A stretch of 64,000 bases of DNA from Bacteroidaceae bacterium (lineage in GTDB: Bacteria > Bacteroidota > Bacteroidia > Bacteroidales > Bacteroidaceae), in the NCBI GenBank assembly GCA_017470425.1, contig JAFUYT010000021.1:147162-211161 (forward strand), given 5' to 3'. The notes below the pieces were generated by a model. That model saw nothing but the letters and a program-made list of their open reading frames with translations, did not search any database and was not told where the DNA came from. The position numbers and the translations under genes are program-made. Below are positions 8,143 to 15,494 of the stretch, piece by piece. Position 1 is the stretch's first letter, and every line of letters begins with the position of its first letter.

Positions 8143-9222
8143 TTATTTCTTTCTGCGGATTAGGATTCTTGGATATGTTTGAATATAAAGTTTCCCATCG
8201 ACCTTGTAATACGTTTTACCCTCTGGAGGTGTTTGAACTTCAAGCACGGCACCATCATTTAACTTTGTTACTCGGCTTTCTTTCCCATTCTTATCAACTT
8301 GAATTTGCTCGCCATAGGTCTTACTGGCCATACCGAACCAAGTTTTGGTGATGCCAAGTATTTCAAATTGGTCTGGGTTGTATTTATCCAAAAATGTCAG
8401 AGGAACTCCCATTAAGCCTTCGTAATCACAAGGTATGTCATCGACCTTACCTACGTTGATTGCACCAAAGTTGTCTATTAGTGGATATTCATTCGGTAAA
8501 TAACTCTTGTATAGTATGAGTTCTTCGTGTCGCTTCTTGATGTCCAAATTTGTAAACCAACAGATATTACCGAGACTACGCCATTTCTGTCCGGTTTCGT
8601 CTTGCCAGTATCGTGTCTCTCGAGGTTCTGAATCTGAAGGGACTTTGAATGACATATCACCAGACTTGTAGCCTAGCCACATTTTATTCTGCATCAACAG
8701 GGGAAAGATTTCTTTGTATGTAACATTATTTTGACTACCAATTATTAAGAACTTCTTATCATACTCCATCAACTGCGCCACATATTCACGGAACAGTGAG
8801 AACGGAGGATTCGTCACCACGATGTCAGCCTGCTTCAGCAACTCAATGCATTCCCTGGAACGGAAGTCCCCGTCACCTTTCAACGGATGGATTCCTATCT
8901 CATTGGGGTCCGGGATATTATTCCCGTTCTTGTCGCCATCATAAATCAGATAGATGGCCTGCTCACTCTCGTTCTGGCTGAATAGGTCCATATCCCGATT
9001 CTTGTAGCACGTCGTTATGAGCCGCTTCAATCCCAAGAACTCAAAGTTGTAGGCGAAGTACGTGAAGAAGTTCGACACACGCGGGTCATCGCAGTTGCAC
9101 AGCACCGTCTTGCCGCGGAAGTGCTCGCGATAGTGCCGCAACTCGTTGTTGATGTCCTCCAGCTGCGTGTAGAACTCATCCTTCTTCGCCTCCTTGGCTG
9201 CGTTAAGGTTCTTGTTGGCCAT
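8143..9222 (-). CDS. EcoRI-family adenine-specific DNA methyltransferase
   Basis: Predicted to transfer a methyl group from S-adenosylmethionine to adenine in DNA. The N-terminus (AAKEAKKDEFYTQLEDINNE) and CDDPRVSNFFTYF are typical of the EcoRI methylase family; the catalytic motif IV is NPPF at residues 138-141 (DIVVTNPPFSLFREY). Length 359 is close to that family's usual size. It is the first gene of a pair with the DUF262-HNH gene. No EcoRI-like restriction gene is seen, so the HNH protein is the natural partner candidate. Lower GC than the flanking core suggests horizontal transfer. The recognition site cannot be predicted. Confidence 0.9.
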   Translation of the reverse strand: MANKNLNAAKEAKKDEFYTQLEDINNELRHYREHFRGKTVLCNCDDPRVSNFFTYFAYNFEFLGLKRLITTCYKNRDMDLFSQNESEQAIYLIYDGDKNGNNIPDPNEIGIHPLKGDGDFRSRECIELLKQADIVVTNPPFSLFREYVAQLMEYDKKFLIIGSQNNVTYKEIFPLLMQNKMWLGYKSGDMSFKVPSDSEPRETRYWQDETGQKWRSLGNICWFTNLDIKKRHEELILYKSYLPNEYPLIDNFGAINVGKVDDIPCDYEGLMGVPLTFLDKYNPDQFEILGITKTWFGMASKTYGEQIQVDKNGKESRVTKLNDGAVLEVQTPPEGKTYYKVDGKLYIQTYPRILIRRKK

Positions 9223-9298
9223 ATTGATTGATAGTCAGTTTATAATCATTGCATCGGCTATCAATCGCTAACGCACAAAAAAGCGTGACACCTCTTAT

Positions 9299-9484
9299 GC
9301 GTTAAGCCAGGGCATGCGTAGGAATCGGAACCCCATCCTTCCACTAAGAATGCATCACGCCTTAGGCGCGAATGCATCGCTATAATCGGAAGGATAGAGG
9401 ATGTCCTTACTTGACACCCCTTATCTCTATTACTTCTGAGCGTTTTTTATTCCAATCTGTTTCCTACGCATTTTGGCTTAACGC
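9299..9484. repeat. Long imperfect inverted repeat upstream of the methyltransferase
   Basis: GCGTTAAGCCA (9299-9309) pairs with TGGCTTAACGC (9474-9484); inside it ATGCGTAGGA (9314-9323) pairs with TCCTACGCAT (9462-9471); further in ATCCTTCC pairs with GGAAGGAT, and GAATGCAT lies on either side of CGCCTTAGGCG. The region therefore can form a nested stem of about 186 nt. It lies between the gene and its promoter and would be a 5' leader, or it may be a small non-autonomous element. Confidence 0.6.
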
Positions 9485-9527
9485 GAAATAATAGCAAATG
9501 CTTTTCTTTTTTCCAATAAGATTCTTG

Positions 9528-9595
9528 CGGGCCCCTGCGCTCAGGTTTGCCATCGACATAAAGCCGATTTCGTGCCCTTTTCGTTGCAAAGGTAG
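9528..9595 (-). promoter_or_regulatory. Promoter and conserved leader block, copy A (methyltransferase)
   Basis: On the minus strand a -7 match TACCTTTG (9587-9594) is followed by GCAACGAAAAGGGCACGAA and then AACCTGAGCGCAGGGGCCCG. The same blocks in the same order follow the promoter of the ORF6N gene at 10320-10387. A small hairpin CCTG-AGCG-CAGG is conserved with its loop. Confidence 0.65.
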
Positions 9596-9600
9596 AGAAA

Positions 9601-9639
9601 AAACAAAAAAGTCAGCAGGATTTGCTGACTTTTTTGTTT
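9601..9639. terminator. Bidirectional intrinsic terminator after ORF6N gene
   Basis: A stem of 17 bp (AAACAAAAAAGTCAGCA with TGCTGACTTTTTTGTTT) and a 5-nt loop, with T-runs on both strands. It ends the ORF6N transcript just before the methyltransferase promoter. Confidence 0.85.
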
Positions 9640-9646
9640 GATTATC

Positions 9647-10303
9647 TTACTTTTCTTCTTTTTCTCTCCGTTTCTGAATCGCAGTATAGCCGATTTCAGG
9701 TAGTGCAAGCGGACTCTTTCCCTGACTCTGCAACGCTATCAAAGCATCGCTGATTGCATCCAGTTGGACGCGAGTTAACTCATTGATTTCGTTTTGATCG
9801 GCCAAAGAATCATTCATGTCTGTGCGTAATTGTTTGATTTCTGAGCGAATCTGCTCCAACTGCAATTGTGTATTGCTTACGATGAGCAAAGCTTCTTGCA
9901 TTTGGAAAAAAGCACGCATGATACTGATATTAGCCTGAATCGCGACCTCTGACCTCAACAGCCCCGACAACATTGCAATCCCCTCGCGTGTGAAAGCGAA
10001 GGGGAGATACTTGCTGTGCTGTCCACGACCATTCTTCTTTAAGATTACATTTTGTGATGTTAAAGCTAATACCTTAGAACTGTCTGCAGTCTTTAAGGTG
10101 AAATTTTGGCACCTTAAAGAATCATACTCTTCTTTCGTTAATTCAAACATAAAATCCTCAGGGAAACGTTCAATATTTCTCTTGACAGCCCTTTTCAGGT
10201 CCTTGGTTTCTACGCAATATAGTGCTGCAAGGTCAGAGTCTAGCATCACTCTACGGCCACGTATCTCGTAAATCTTTCGCTTAATTGGTTCTAATGCATC
10301 CAT
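9647..10303 (-). CDS. ORF6N-domain DNA-binding protein
   Basis: A 218-residue protein of the ORF6N family, which relates to phage antirepressors and is common in Bacteroidales accessory DNA. The N-terminal domain shows IYEIRGRRVMLDSDLAALY, then KRNIERFPEDFMFELTKEE and FTREGIAMLSGLL, all family marks. The C-terminal third (SNTQLQLEQIRSEIKQLRTD) is predicted coiled coil, ending in a Lys/Glu-rich tail. It has its own promoter and terminator. No integrase or other phage gene is near, so it is a lone moron-type gene rather than part of a prophage. Function is likely regulatory but unknown. Confidence 0.88.
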   Translation of the reverse strand: MDALEPIKRKIYEIRGRRVMLDSDLAALYCVETKDLKRAVKRNIERFPEDFMFELTKEEYDSLRCQNFTLKTADSSKVLALTSQNVILKKNGRGQHSKYLPFAFTREGIAMLSGLLRSEVAIQANISIMRAFFQMQEALLIVSNTQLQLEQIRSEIKQLRTDMNDSLADQNEINELTRVQLDAISDALIALQSQGKSPLALPEIGYTAIQKRREKEEK

Positions 10304-10319
10304 TTTCTTCTGATTAAGA

Positions 10320-10387
10320 CGGCCCCCTGCACTCAGGTTTTACCCTCGTTTTTCACACGATTCGTGCCTTTTCCGTTGCAAAAGTAG
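10320..10387 (-). promoter_or_regulatory. Promoter and conserved leader block, copy B (ORF6N gene)
   Basis: The -7 match TACTTTTG (10379-10386) is followed by GCAACGGAAAAGGCACGAAT and later AACCTGAGTGCAGGGGGCCG, parallel to copy A at 9528-9595. A TTTG lies 22 nt upstream of the -7 element. Confidence 0.65.
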
Positions 10388-10451
10388 CAATTCTTTTGCT
10401 TTCGGCAACAAAAATTAAAGGAAAAGTTTGGAGGAATGAAGAAAAAGGCGT

Positions 10452-10796
10452 TTAGCGGGTTACGACTTCATTGAAGTGCTCTTTTCCCCAGGCGATAAGG
10501 GCCATGATGGCAGGCATCAGCGATTGGCCGGTGCGGGTCAGAGAGTATTCTACACGTGGTGGAAATTCCGGATAGACCTTTCTTGCGACAAGGTTGCTTT
10601 GCTCCAAATTCTTCAGTGTCTGAGAAAGCATCTTCTGGGAACAATCGGACATGTGACGATGGAGCTCGTTGAAGCGTATCACTCCGCTTTCTCTTTCGTT
10701 GATGGTATAAAGTACCAGCAATGACCACTTGTCGCCAAAACGACTGATGACTTGCCTGATGGGACAGGTCAGATACTCTGCTTTAATGTCTGGCAT
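10452..10796 (-). CDS. HxlR-family winged helix-turn-helix regulator
   Basis: A 114-residue transcription regulator. The HxlR pattern is plain: CPIRQVISRFGDKWSLLVLY at the start of the winged helix, FNELHRHMSDCSQKMLSQTL as recognition helix, then KVYPEFPPRVEYSLTRTGQSL as the wing. The cysteine near residue 12 is the conserved redox-sensing position in some members. It has a -7 match (TACCTTTG, complement of 10814-10821) 17 nt before the start. The neighbouring EamA transporter gene ends 52 nt upstream and may be its target, by inference. Confidence 0.93.
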   Translation of the reverse strand: MPDIKAEYLTCPIRQVISRFGDKWSLLVLYTINERESGVIRFNELHRHMSDCSQKMLSQTLKNLEQSNLVARKVYPEFPPRVEYSLTRTGQSLMPAIMALIAWGKEHFNEVVTR

Positions 10797-10848
10797 AAAC
10801 GTTGAATTTTAGGCAAAGGTAGCAAATGTTATGTTGTAAGAAAAGGCG

Positions 10849-11748
10849 CTACAAGAAGAACAGGGAGACGCCGATGACGGCTACGCAGGTGCCGGCGATT
10901 TCTCTTCCTGTGATGGGCTGTCCGAACAGCCAGCGGGAGGGCCAGAGGATGAAGACCGGCGTCAGGGCCATCAGCGTGGAGGCGATGCCGGCGGGTGCCA
11001 GCTGCACGGCCAGCAGAGAGAGGGAGACGCCGATGACGGGTCCCAAGAGGATGGCACCGGTGGCGGCAGTCATCGTCGTGCGGTCACGCAAGCCTTCACG
11101 CATACGCGCACGATTCCCTTTTATACCATATACGATGCTGAAGCCAATGAGCCCGGCTACGGCACGAACCATCGTGGCCGCCATCGGCAGCAGGGGCGTC
11201 TGCTCGCAGAGCCCCATGCCCACCTTCGAGAGCACAATGCCCACGCCCTGTCCCATGCCGGCACCGATGCCGAAGAGGATGCCGCGCAGAGGGATGACAG
11301 TAGGAGCTTTGGCGTGGCCGCCCCGGCCTATGACAATACCGATACCACTCAGCGTCACCAGCATCCCCGCGATGGCCTGCACGCTCAGCGTCTCCCCCAA
11401 CAGCACCCACGCGGCCAGCGCCGAGAAGAGCGGAGCTAGGGTCATGAACAGCTGCCCCGTGCGACTGCCGATGATCTCGTAGCTGGAGAACAGGCAGTAG
11501 TCCCCGAAGAGATACCCCACAGCCCCCGATGCCAGGAGCCACGCAGCAGCAACCCATCCCATCCCCTGCGGCACCGGAGACCCGGTAGCCACCCACAGGA
11601 TGGCCGCCAGGATGACGAGCGATGCCGCCATGCGGAGCACGTTCATCTGCAGCTGCCCCATGCGGCGGCTGGCCACCTCGGCACACAGCGCCGTGATGGT
11701 CCATGTGACGGCCACAATGATGGAGAGGATTTCGCCGTAGTACATCAT
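10849..11748 (-). CDS. EamA-family (DMT) membrane transporter
   Basis: A 299-residue inner-membrane protein with about ten hydrophobic helices in two homologous halves, the EamA/DMT layout. The second half (IPLRGILFGIGAGMGQGVGI; VQLAPAGIASTLMALTPVFI) has the usual small-residue helix pattern near a final PITGREIAGTCVAVIGVSL. The family exports metabolites or imports small solutes; no substrate can be assigned. It is downstream of the BrkB-like gene on the same strand with a 29-nt gap. Confidence 0.9.
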   Translation of the reverse strand: MMYYGEILSIIVAVTWTITALCAEVASRRMGQLQMNVLRMAASLVILAAILWVATGSPVPQGMGWVAAAWLLASGAVGYLFGDYCLFSSYEIIGSRTGQLFMTLAPLFSALAAWVLLGETLSVQAIAGMLVTLSGIGIVIGRGGHAKAPTVIPLRGILFGIGAGMGQGVGIVLSKVGMGLCEQTPLLPMAATMVRAVAGLIGFSIVYGIKGNRARMREGLRDRTTMTAATGAILLGPVIGVSLSLLAVQLAPAGIASTLMALTPVFILWPSRWLFGQPITGREIAGTCVAVIGVSLFFL

Positions 11749-11777
11749 ACATTACTCCGTTTTCAAACGCACTTCAC

Positions 11778-12785
11778 TCATGATTCATGCTGTTCCCGAT
11801 AGTGGGCAATGAGGTCGGAGATACGCTGGAGCGTCTCGTCGGCAGTGGGCGGCAGCGTCTCCTCACGGCGGTGTCCATGCAGCTTCCCTGCTGCCAGCTG
11901 CTCCTCGTGCTGCCGCGTATAGCTCATGCCGGCACCGAAGAGGCAGATGGTCCAGGAGAGCTGCATCCACAGCATGAACAGCGGGATGGCCGCGAAAGAG
12001 CCATAGACGGCATTGTACGTGGAGAGCCACACCTGGGAATGGATGTAGAACCACTGTAGGCCCTGAAAGGCGGCACCCGCCAGCAGTCCCGGCACGAAGG
12101 TGGCACGCCAGTGTACCCGCGTGTTGGGCATCAGTTTGTAGAGCAGGATGAAGGCCACGACGGAGAGCGCGTAGGGCGAGAGCTGCACGAGGAGCTCGAT
12201 GCTGTCACTCACAAACGTGAAGTCGGGCAGGAAGCTGCCAATGCCGGTCAGGAAGATCTGCAGACCCGAGGTGATGACGATGACGATGGGCAGGAGGAAG
12301 AAGACGCTGACGTAATCGACCAGCTGGCGGTAGATGCTGCGGGAGGTGCGTACGTTCCAGATACGGTTGAAGGCCAGCTCGATGTTGGAGGTCAGGCTGA
12401 ACAGCGTATAGAGCAACATCACCAGTCCCACGCCGATGAAGACGCCTCCGCGAGCACGCTCCAGATAGGAGTTGACGAAGCTCATGATGGTCTCCGTCAT
12501 CTCCGGCGTGAAGCGCACGCTCGCCGTGAGCTTCTCCTCGATGAGCTGTCCGAAGCCGAAGCCGCGGGCGATGGCGAAGATGATGGCTAGGATGGGCACC
12601 GCTCCGAGGATGCTGGAATAGGTCAGCGCCGCGGCGTGTCCGGAGAGGTTGCGGTCGATGAACAGCTCCACAGCAAGCACCATCCTGCGCAATGAGTGGA
12701 ACACCACACGTCGCGGCCATCGCCACTGCGCTGCGTCTGCGCTCCACAGGCGCCCCTCACGGAAGAATGTGATCAATCGTTTCAT
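11778..12785 (-). CDS. YihY/BrkB-family membrane protein
   Basis: A 335-residue inner-membrane protein of the YihY/virulence factor BrkB family, function poorly known. Characteristic segments are GHAAALTYSSILGAVPILAI, VDYVSVFFLLPIVIVITSGL and a late helix region around YNAVYGSFAAIPLFMLWMQ; about six membrane helices are visible. I start it at ATG 12785 (MKRLITFFREG): the longer frame from a GTG at 12818 would overlap the end of the GH127 gene. The C-terminal 40 residues are hydrophilic. Confidence 0.88.
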   Translation of the reverse strand: MKRLITFFREGRLWSADAAQWRWPRRVVFHSLRRMVLAVELFIDRNLSGHAAALTYSSILGAVPILAIIFAIARGFGFGQLIEEKLTASVRFTPEMTETIMSFVNSYLERARGGVFIGVGLVMLLYTLFSLTSNIELAFNRIWNVRTSRSIYRQLVDYVSVFFLLPIVIVITSGLQIFLTGIGSFLPDFTFVSDSIELLVQLSPYALSVVAFILLYKLMPNTRVHWRATFVPGLLAGAAFQGLQWFYIHSQVWLSTYNAVYGSFAAIPLFMLWMQLSWTICLFGAGMSYTRQHEEQLAAGKLHGHRREETLPPTADETLQRISDLIAHYREQHES

Positions 12786-12802
12786 GACGGCTCCGGCCTC
12801 CT

Positions 12803-15247
12803 TCACTTCACGATCCACTCAAAGAGACCGGCGGAGTTGTCAGCGGGCAGCACCACTTCGAGGCGCAGGGCACGGGTCTTGACGGGGTCGAAGTTGACAG
12901 TGCAGGCAGCACCCTTGTCGGTGGGATAGGCATCGGCACCGCTGACAGGCAGCCACTGCCCCTCGGCGCTCTGATAGAGGATGCGCCAGGACTGCGGCAC
13001 ACGGCAGCCGCCCCAGGGACCGTCATCGAACCAATAGACGGTCGCCATCTGGACGGTGCTCTCCTGCGGGAACTCGTAGGCGAGCCACTCCGTGGTGCCG
13101 TTCTTAGGCCACCAGTGGGTGTAGGGCACCGAGCGGTCGTTCTCGTCCTTCGGCACCAGACGGTCGTTGATGGATGAGAGGGCGGGCATCCGCGAGGAAG
13201 TCGTAATCCGGCTTTCGGAAGCCAGCGTGGCAGGCTGCGAGGGGCTGGTGGCACTGAGGTCCTGGGGCAGCCACACGCGCATCTTGCCGCTGCCGCGGTG
13301 GCACCATGCGTAATAGGGAATCAGCGTGAGCGAACGATCCGTAGCCTGCAGCTTGCCCTGGCGGTCGAAGTCGAGGGTCTGCGCGTCGGTGGTCAGCGTG
13401 ACAACGGGCGTGCTTGCCACCTCGGCATTGCCGAGCGTGAAGACCGGTTCCTGGTTCATGAGGGCTCCCATGATGTCGAAGTCGTTGTCGGGGTGTTCAG
13501 CGCAATAGACCAGGGGGCCGCGCTCCACGCTGATCATGCCCCGGTCGGCTGCAACCTTATGGTTGGCACGCACGATGCGTGCCTCCATGTCGAAGTGGAT
13601 CTGCACACGGTCGCCGCGCTTCCATTTGCGCGAGATGGTGTAGTACCCGTCCTCGGTCAGCTGTCCAGCGTCCGCTGTCTGCTGTCCATTCACCGTGACC
13701 GTGTAGCCGAGACGTCGGTTGTCGGAATAGCGGTAGAGGTCGGAGGGCACGACCTGCCCACGCACCCATCCCGGGATGCGCACCTTCAGGGCGAAAGCCC
13801 CGACAGCGTTCTTGTCAACGGAGAGCGTGACATCGCCGTTCCAGGGGTAGTCGGTCGTCTGGGTCAGCGCCACCTTCTTGCCACCCACGTTGAGCGTGGT
13901 GCTGTTGGAGAGGAAGAGGTTCACGTAAATGGCCGGTTCCCCATTCGCCTTATTCGCCTCATTGGCCTTATAGGCATAGACATACCCGGGCAGCGAGGGG
14001 ATGAAGCGGCAGATGTTGCTCGGGCAGCAGGCGCAGCCGAACCACGCCTGGCGCTGGTGCTGTCCCATTGATTCCAGCGGATTGGGGTAGAAGAAACCGT
14101 TGCCTTCGAGGGAGACACCGGAGATGAGTCCGTTGTAGAGCGTGCGCTCCAGGACATCGTAGTACTTCGCCTCGCCGTGCAGCAGGAACAGGCGGTAGTT
14201 GACATAGACGTTTCCGATGGCGGCGCACGTCTCGCAATAGGCACTCATGTTGGGCAGCTCATAGTTCCTGCCAAATGCCTCTCCGCTCGATGTGGCCCCG
14301 ATGCCGCCGGTGATATAGAGTTTCTTGCCCACGATGTTGTCCCAGATGGCATCGATGGCGCGGACGTAGTTCTCGTCCCCCGTCAGCGCTGCCACATCCG
14401 CCATGCCGGCGTACATATAGGCTGCACGAACGGCGTGGCCCACGGCCTCGTCCTGCTCGACGACCGGCTTGTGAGCCTGGGAATAGTCATGCACGATAGT
14501 GGTCTTGCCGCGGTAGTCGAGGAAGAACTTGGCCTCGTCGAGGTATTTCTTGTCGCCCGTGACCAGATAAAGCTTGGCCAGCGCCATCTCCGCAATCTGG
14601 TGACCGGGCACGACACAGGCCTGTCCAGGATTCGGTCCTACCTCGCGGCACACCACATCGGCGTAGCGGATGGCGATGTCAAGGAACTTGCGGCTGCCAG
14701 TGGCCTGGTAGTGGGCGATGGCGCCCTCCACCATGTGTCCGAGGTTGTAGAGCTCATGGGAGAGGTCCTCCTCCTTGCTCCAGCGCTTGTCGCCAGCCCA
14801 GTCATGGGGGTGCTGCGGGTTCTGGGTGCGGGAGGTGTAGAGGTATCCGTCGGGCTCCTGGGCCGATGCGATGACGTCGATCACCGAGTCGATGTACTGG
14901 ACCAGTCGCTTATCAGGATAGGTCTGGAGGAGATAGCTGGCCCCTTCGATGGTTTTGTAGGGATCGGTGTCGTCGAAGGAGTAGCCGCCGACCTTGAAGA
15001 CCTTGGAGGGGTCCTTCATGTGGGCTGCAGCGTTGGAGAAGTTGGTGTAGCGCCCAGTCTCCTCGCATTTGGAGAAGGCGAGGGGGATGGTGACCTTCCG
15101 GCTGGCTTCGAGGCGCTGGCCCCAGAAGGTGCCTGGCGTGACCTTCACGCTGGTGAACGGCACGGGGTTGATGGGGTAGCCAGCCTGTGCAAGGCACTGA
15201 GCGGCAGAGAGCGCGATGACTGACACGCAGAGTAGAATCCTTTTCAT
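12803..15247 (-). CDS. GH127-family beta-L-arabinofuranosidase, secreted
   Basis: Predicted to remove beta-L-arabinofuranose from arabinosylated polymers; the characterised relative HypBA1 acts on hydroxyproline-linked arabinose. The 814-residue product has a signal peptide ending near LAQA. Residues matching the HypBA1 active site are present: Glu323, Glu339 and Cys341 (CETCAAIGNVYVNYR), and Cys407-Cys408 (WFGCACCPSNICRF), which bind zinc and carry out catalysis. The C-terminal 130 residues (THWWPKNGTTEWLAYEFPQE to ALRLEVVLP) form an F5/8-type carbohydrate-binding module. It is divergent from the CotH gene and upstream of the BrkB gene. Family membership is firm, exact substrate inferred. 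Confidence 0.93.
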   Translation of the reverse strand: MKRILLCVSVIALSAAQCLAQAGYPINPVPFTSVKVTPGTFWGQRLEASRKVTIPLAFSKCEETGRYTNFSNAAAHMKDPSKVFKVGGYSFDDTDPYKTIEGASYLLQTYPDKRLVQYIDSVIDVIASAQEPDGYLYTSRTQNPQHPHDWAGDKRWSKEEDLSHELYNLGHMVEGAIAHYQATGSRKFLDIAIRYADVVCREVGPNPGQACVVPGHQIAEMALAKLYLVTGDKKYLDEAKFFLDYRGKTTIVHDYSQAHKPVVEQDEAVGHAVRAAYMYAGMADVAALTGDENYVRAIDAIWDNIVGKKLYITGGIGATSSGEAFGRNYELPNMSAYCETCAAIGNVYVNYRLFLLHGEAKYYDVLERTLYNGLISGVSLEGNGFFYPNPLESMGQHQRQAWFGCACCPSNICRFIPSLPGYVYAYKANEANKANGEPAIYVNLFLSNSTTLNVGGKKVALTQTTDYPWNGDVTLSVDKNAVGAFALKVRIPGWVRGQVVPSDLYRYSDNRRLGYTVTVNGQQTADAGQLTEDGYYTISRKWKRGDRVQIHFDMEARIVRANHKVAADRGMISVERGPLVYCAEHPDNDFDIMGALMNQEPVFTLGNAEVASTPVVTLTTDAQTLDFDRQGKLQATDRSLTLIPYYAWCHRGSGKMRVWLPQDLSATSPSQPATLASESRITTSSRMPALSSINDRLVPKDENDRSVPYTHWWPKNGTTEWLAYEFPQESTVQMATVYWFDDGPWGGCRVPQSWRILYQSAEGQWLPVSGADAYPTDKGAACTVNFDPVKTRALRLEVVLPADNSAGLFEWIVK

Positions 15248-15317
15248 ATATGGTTCGTTTGTTTAGTTATATCTCAATCGACTATTGTATAATTCGTTTG
15301 TCTTCTGATTTCGAGTG

Positions 15318-15352
15318 CAAAGATACCCTTTTCCTGTCAAAAAGCGCACAAA
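15318..15352 (-). promoter_or_regulatory. Promoter for GH127 gene
   Basis: TATCTTTG on the minus strand (complement of 15318-15325) with a TTTG 23 nt upstream (15349-15352), giving a leader of about 65 nt. The spacing is slightly long for the consensus. Confidence 0.5.
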
Positions 15353-15462
15353 TATCGCCGTTAGTTTCCAAAAAACACCTCTTCCGAGGCAATTTTATCA
15401 ACAATTTCAAGTTTTTTTGTACATTCCCAGCTGATTTGGCGCGGTCATTCGACAACTTATGA

Positions 15463-15470
15463 CTAATTTT
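15463..15470 (+). promoter_or_regulatory. Promoter -7 element before the CotH gene
   Basis: TAATTTTG lies 24 nt before ATG 15495 and on top of the upstream in-frame ATG 15459, so the downstream start is preferred. No well-spaced -33 element is visible. Confidence 0.45.
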
Positions 15471-15494
15471 GTAGCCGAAATTGAAGAAACCGAC

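Noticed and set aside
9299-9484. Integron attC site
   Set aside because: GTTAAGC comes first and GCTTAAC last, the reverse of the order in attC, and no cassette array or integrase is present.
9647-10303. Prophage around the ORF6N gene
   Set aside because: No integrase, capsid, tail or lysis gene lies nearby; the gene has its own promoter and terminator and seems solitary.
12786-12818. GTG start for the BrkB-family gene at 12818
   Set aside because: It would overlap the end of the GH127 gene, while ATG 12785 gives the conserved start with a 17-nt gap.
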